Of a stretch of DNA of 64,000 bases, positions 60,435 to 64,000 are shown one piece after another. A program made the translations under genes and the position numbers. The stretch comes from Mortierella alpina. Taxonomy: Eukaryota > Mortierellomycota > Mortierellomycetes > Mortierellales > Mortierellaceae. Below the pieces are notes generated by a model, which searched no databases, was not told the DNA's origin, and was given only the letters and a program-made list of their open reading frames with translations. The stretch spans positions 1,860,001-1,924,000 of the forward strand of contig JANATF010000008.1 in NCBI GenBank assembly GCA_029449245.1. The letters run 5' to 3'. Each line of letters opens with the position of its first letter. The stretch's first letter is position 1.

Positions 60435-63400
60435 TCAGAGCTCGCGTCGATCCAGGGCCATGCTGCTCCGGCGCCTCGCAATCTTCCCGTCCCGGATGAC
60501 GAACCCAGATTCGCGTGTGAACTCGCTGTCTTCAGCTACTGCAAACCCGCCGGTGGCTGCGCTGCTACCACTGCCACTGCCACTTCCAATGCCACTGCTG
60601 CCCTCGCCTCCAGCCTTACCATGCCTCAAACGTACCTCCTCTTCCTCCTCCTCCTCAGAGTCCGAAGACGACTCCAGAATTCGACCATCATCCTCGTCAG
60701 AATCAATCAACGAACCATGAGTTGACAACTAATAATAAAAAAAAAACGGCCTCATCGTCAGAGCAAGCTTAAACAAAGCACAGAGTGGCAAGTGAAAGTA
60801 AACTCTACCAAGTAACTTACAGCATTGTAGGGGTCATAGTACTCTTCTCCTTCTTCAGCACTCCAATGGCGGGGCTTCTTGCCCAACAACTCTTTCCAGT
60901 TCCACTCGATTTTGTAGTTGGAGAAGCCGGTGTCGATTTGACCGGTCTGTCTCTGTTCTTGCTGCTTGTGTGCCTGCACTGACCCGCCTCCGATCAATGC
61001 GTCCTTCTTCACTTCAAACGCCCTCTTGGTCATACCCTTCGGTGTTCCAGGCCCGAATCGCGAAGGCGTTGATGGTCCAGGCGTCGTGGGCCGACTACCA
61101 GCCCTGCTCGAGAATCCAGACGCTGATGCAGAATACCGGTGCGACGTACTACCCAAGGGTGTTGAAGGCATGTATGGAGAGCCCAGAGGGAGTCCAGCAC
61201 GCGTATGCCTCTCGCCAAAGTACTCAAGTTCCTCAAGGTCCTCTTCCTGATAGATGTGATCATCCTCCACTTGCGACCCGCTGGTCCGGACCGTGTGCAC
61301 CTTGAGTTCTTTACCCTTTCCAACGCTCGTCGAGGACGTCGACGGCAGGTTAGGATCGCTGGCATAAAGCAGTGCCTCACCAGTTGCCTTCTGTCCACTG
61401 CTGCTAGACGTGCTGCCGCTAGCAACGTGCCTCGCTGTGGTATATCGACTAGTCGCCTGTGGGTACTTTGAAAGTACTTCCTTCGCCTTTGCGACCGCTA
61501 CTGCAGACGCCTCCTGCTCGCGCAGGTCTGTCCTTTTCTGTCGCTCCTCAGCAGTAACAGCTTCGTCCTCATCAGAGTGCTCTCGTGCAGGGCTGGTAGT
61601 ATCAATTTGCAGAGCCAAACCCAAGGTTTTCTTGGCTTCGCTCATCGTTGCCTTAGTTGATGATGTCGATCCAGATGAAAGGACCTCGGAAGAGATTGTC
61701 TGAGATTGACCAGTAGCGCCGCCTTCCTTGGATATACTACGCGTCGTGGTAGTAGTTGTCGTACGCTCCCCTACTTTGCGCACGCCCGGCGGGGTGTCGA
61801 CACGAGAGATTTGTCGAGATGAGTGAGTCTCCTCAGATCCTTCCCGGTGCGTCGTGGTAGACTCTGCACTTTGCCCAGAAATTATGGTGCGCTGAATATT
61901 AGTGGATGTAGCGGTTCTACTATCCGTGGATTCCGCATGGTTCGCTAGACGACTTGCACTCTCTGAGGATCTGACAGTAACTGTGCGTCGTCCTGGTTTT
62001 CCAAAGTAGCTGCCAGACCGTGGACCCGCTGGAATCTCGAACATGATCTCTCCTCCCGTGGTGCTTGTATCTGTCGAAGAGCTGACCACAGCCCCGTTTT
62101 GAAACTTGCGCCGACTGATCGTTGTAGTCACGGTCGTCCTCACAAACCGATGAGATCCAGGTGCAGTTATTTTTGTGGTACTAGAGAAAGCGGCCTCATT
62201 TCTGTTGGCAGTCGTAGTGCTTGTCGCAATTGCGGCAGCGCCATGTGACGTAAGCAAGGCGCCCGTTCCCACTAAAGTCACGGCGCCGGCTGCTGCTCCT
62301 GCTACTTCTGCAGCTGCTGCCAAACGCTGTTCAGTGACCTTGGCATCTTGACCTAAGCGAATCGCGTTGCTTCTTGCTTGGTGCTGTTCCTGATCAATTC
62401 TTGTATCGTCCGAGACAACACTCGTAGTTCGCCGAGACCAGCCTGATCGACCTCCCGAGACGGCTGTGCCTTCACCCGAGACACTAGTAATGGCACGGCC
62501 AGCGCGTGCAGCCGTCGTGATCTTGACTGAGCCATCGCCAGAGGCGCCGGCACCATTAGATGAGGAGGAGGAGGATTGAGACATTCCAAGCATTGATCGC
62601 CGGTTGTTTCGCAGAGGGAGGGCCATCTCAACCTCTTCATCCTCGATCCGCAGCTTCTTCTTAGTGGTTGCAACGTTGGGTGGATCCCACGCATTCCTAA
62701 ACACATACTTTGAGCTTTCCTCCTCCTCTTTCTGACGCTGCTGTGCTCTGATCTGAGCCAGTTTCGTCAGCCTCTGCTTCTCAATTCGCATCTCCTCCTC
62801 CTTGATTCTGGCCTCCTCCTGCTCCTTTTGCCATCTATCTTCTTCCTCCCTGCGTTTCCTGACAATCTCGTCCTCGTACTGCTCTTGCCGCTGTCGGGCT
62901 TCGTACGCATACATATCCTCGAGACCGTAGCCCTTGCGAATGCCTCCAGCACTGCTCTTTCGACTCCGCGGCCGTTTTTTCTCGGTCTTTTGCAAGATCG
63001 ACATTTGAACTCCGAGATCCACGTCCCAAGCGTTGACCAATCTAAAGTTCTCAAAGGCTTGGCTACCGGACATTCGCTCTTGCGCCTCTTCTCTCATACG
63101 ATCCCGCTCATATCGCGAGTACTCTTCCATGCGGATCCGCTCCAGAGCCGCTTCCTCAAATTCCAGCCGTCTTGAGATCTCAATCTCTTTCTGACGCTTT
63201 AGCTCCTCAGCACCAGCAGAATAGTTGTAGTATGTTCTTGTGGGTGTCCGTGGGCTCTTGTTCGGTGTGCTAGGACCACTGGATTCCCATGGGAAGATGG
63301 GTCTTCCTTTTCCAGAAGGGATGGACGTGTTATCGTCGTTCGTCGTGTCCTCGATGAGCAATGGCACTGGCTCAATCGCTGGGTGGGCCCTTCTAGGATC

Positions 63401-64000
63401 CTCTGGCAAGTCCCATGCATTCGGATAGTACATGTCGGGCAATCCCACAGGCTCGGGTATAATTGCTGCAAAGGTTGCGGCGCCAGCTGCTACATCGGGT
63501 GAGTCGATAGTAGAAGGAAGCCTGTAGCGGTAATCGGTCAAATGATGTGGATTGATCTCACGATCGACTGAGCTATGGGAGCTGGACGTGTGATGATGGG
63601 TTTGTCGCTCATCTTCGCCATTGACAACGGCATTAGGGTCATATCGGTGAAAGTCTGGTTCTGGGAGCTCTGGGACCTTGGGCGGAAGCGGAGGTGGCTG
63701 GTAATGATAATCAGTCAAGTGGTGGGGATTGTGAGCATACTGTGGATCAGCATGGTGGTGGTGATGATGTTCGTCCTTCTCCTTGTGTTCATGGTGCTCA
63801 TGGTGCTCGCGATGTTGATGATTATGGTGTTGATGGTGGTGCTGATGATGCCAGTCGATACGGTCGGCCAAACGCGGCGGAATCGGAGGTCGCCATTGCT
63901 CCGCAGGCTTGTGATGTTCTTCGGTGTCATGTTGGTCGTGTTCATGACCTGGCACAGCGACCGCGTGTTGATGGTCTTTATGCTGCTCCTGATCAGCATG
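60435..64000 (-). CDS. GLG: Glycogenin, C-terminal part (5' end beyond window)
   Basis: The visible exons are >64000-60821 and 60728-60435, phase 0, over 1,150 residues. The catalytic GT8 domain must lie beyond the right edge. Glycogenin self-glucosylates to prime glycogen and recruits glycogen synthase through short C-terminal motifs. Three NAWD motifs (PNAWDLPED near 63420, VNAWDVDLG near 63035, RNAWDPPNV near 62690) and a FPWE motif near 63285 are the signs for this assignment. The rest is His-rich sequence (HHQHHHQHHNHQH type), a charged coiled coil (EEEDRWQKEQEEARIKEEE), long Ser/Thr-rich disorder, the block YKIEWNWKELLGKKPRHW, and an acidic/Gly-Ser tail. This tail is much longer than in yeast or human glycogenin. 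Confidence 0.8.

Overview
The window is a piece of an intron-rich fungal nuclear chromosome. Genes carry many short GT-AG introns, coding regions alternate strands with short gaps, and several proteins have long Ser/Gln/His/Pro-rich tails. The gene set (LMBD1-family transporter, citramalyl-CoA lyase-like protein, large glycogenin, LRR/F-box families, a methyltransferase fused to an unfamiliar N-terminal region) fits Mucoromycota, most likely Mortierellomycotina. That placement is an inference from gene content and style; no rRNA is present. All exon-intron models below were built by hand from splice consensus, reading-frame phase and family similarity.

Layout. 0-9.3 kb: 3' part of a SLY41-like sugar-phosphate/nucleotide-sugar transporter (-), a G-patch protein (+), an LMBD1 lysosomal membrane protein (-), a duplicated leader exon and the ICMT prenylcysteine methyltransferase gene (+). 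9.3-17 kb: F-box/LRR gene (-), a type II membrane PC-esterase (-), a tRNA-Leu(UAG) (-), and an LRR-like gene (+). 17-22.6 kb: acyl-CoA oxidase (-), a long gene-poor gap, a small secreted protein (+). 22.9-32 kb: a 925-residue methyltransferase fusion (-), BCS1 (-), a SulP/STAS sulfate transporter (-). 34-42 kb: a decayed F-box/LRR pseudogene, a small orphan gene (+), RSM22 (-) and CLYBL (+) from a shared promoter gap. 43.5-47 kb: an array of four 304-bp repeats next to an orphan 528-residue gene. 47-54 kb: glutathione reductase (-) and transketolase (+) in divergent orientation, then the RNA polymerase III subunit RPC25/RPC8 (-). 54.4-57.3 kb: a repeat island with a 439-bp MITE, an inverted duplication and a 37-bp minisatellite. 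57.3-64 kb: a heme catalase (-) and the very long C-terminal part of glycogenin (-), which runs off the window.

Themes. Peroxide and redox handling recurs (acyl-CoA oxidase makes H2O2, catalase removes it, glutathione reductase uses NADPH, transketolase belongs to the pentose phosphate pathway). Mitochondrial biogenesis also recurs (BCS1, RSM22, CLYBL). LMBD1 and CLYBL both touch cobalamin biology in animals, which is notable because early-diverging fungi, unlike most Dikarya, can use vitamin B12. The least explained items are the methyltransferase fusion, the 304-bp array with its neighbouring orphan gene, the ICMT leader duplication, and a candidate non-AUG mitochondrial leader on glutathione reductase.
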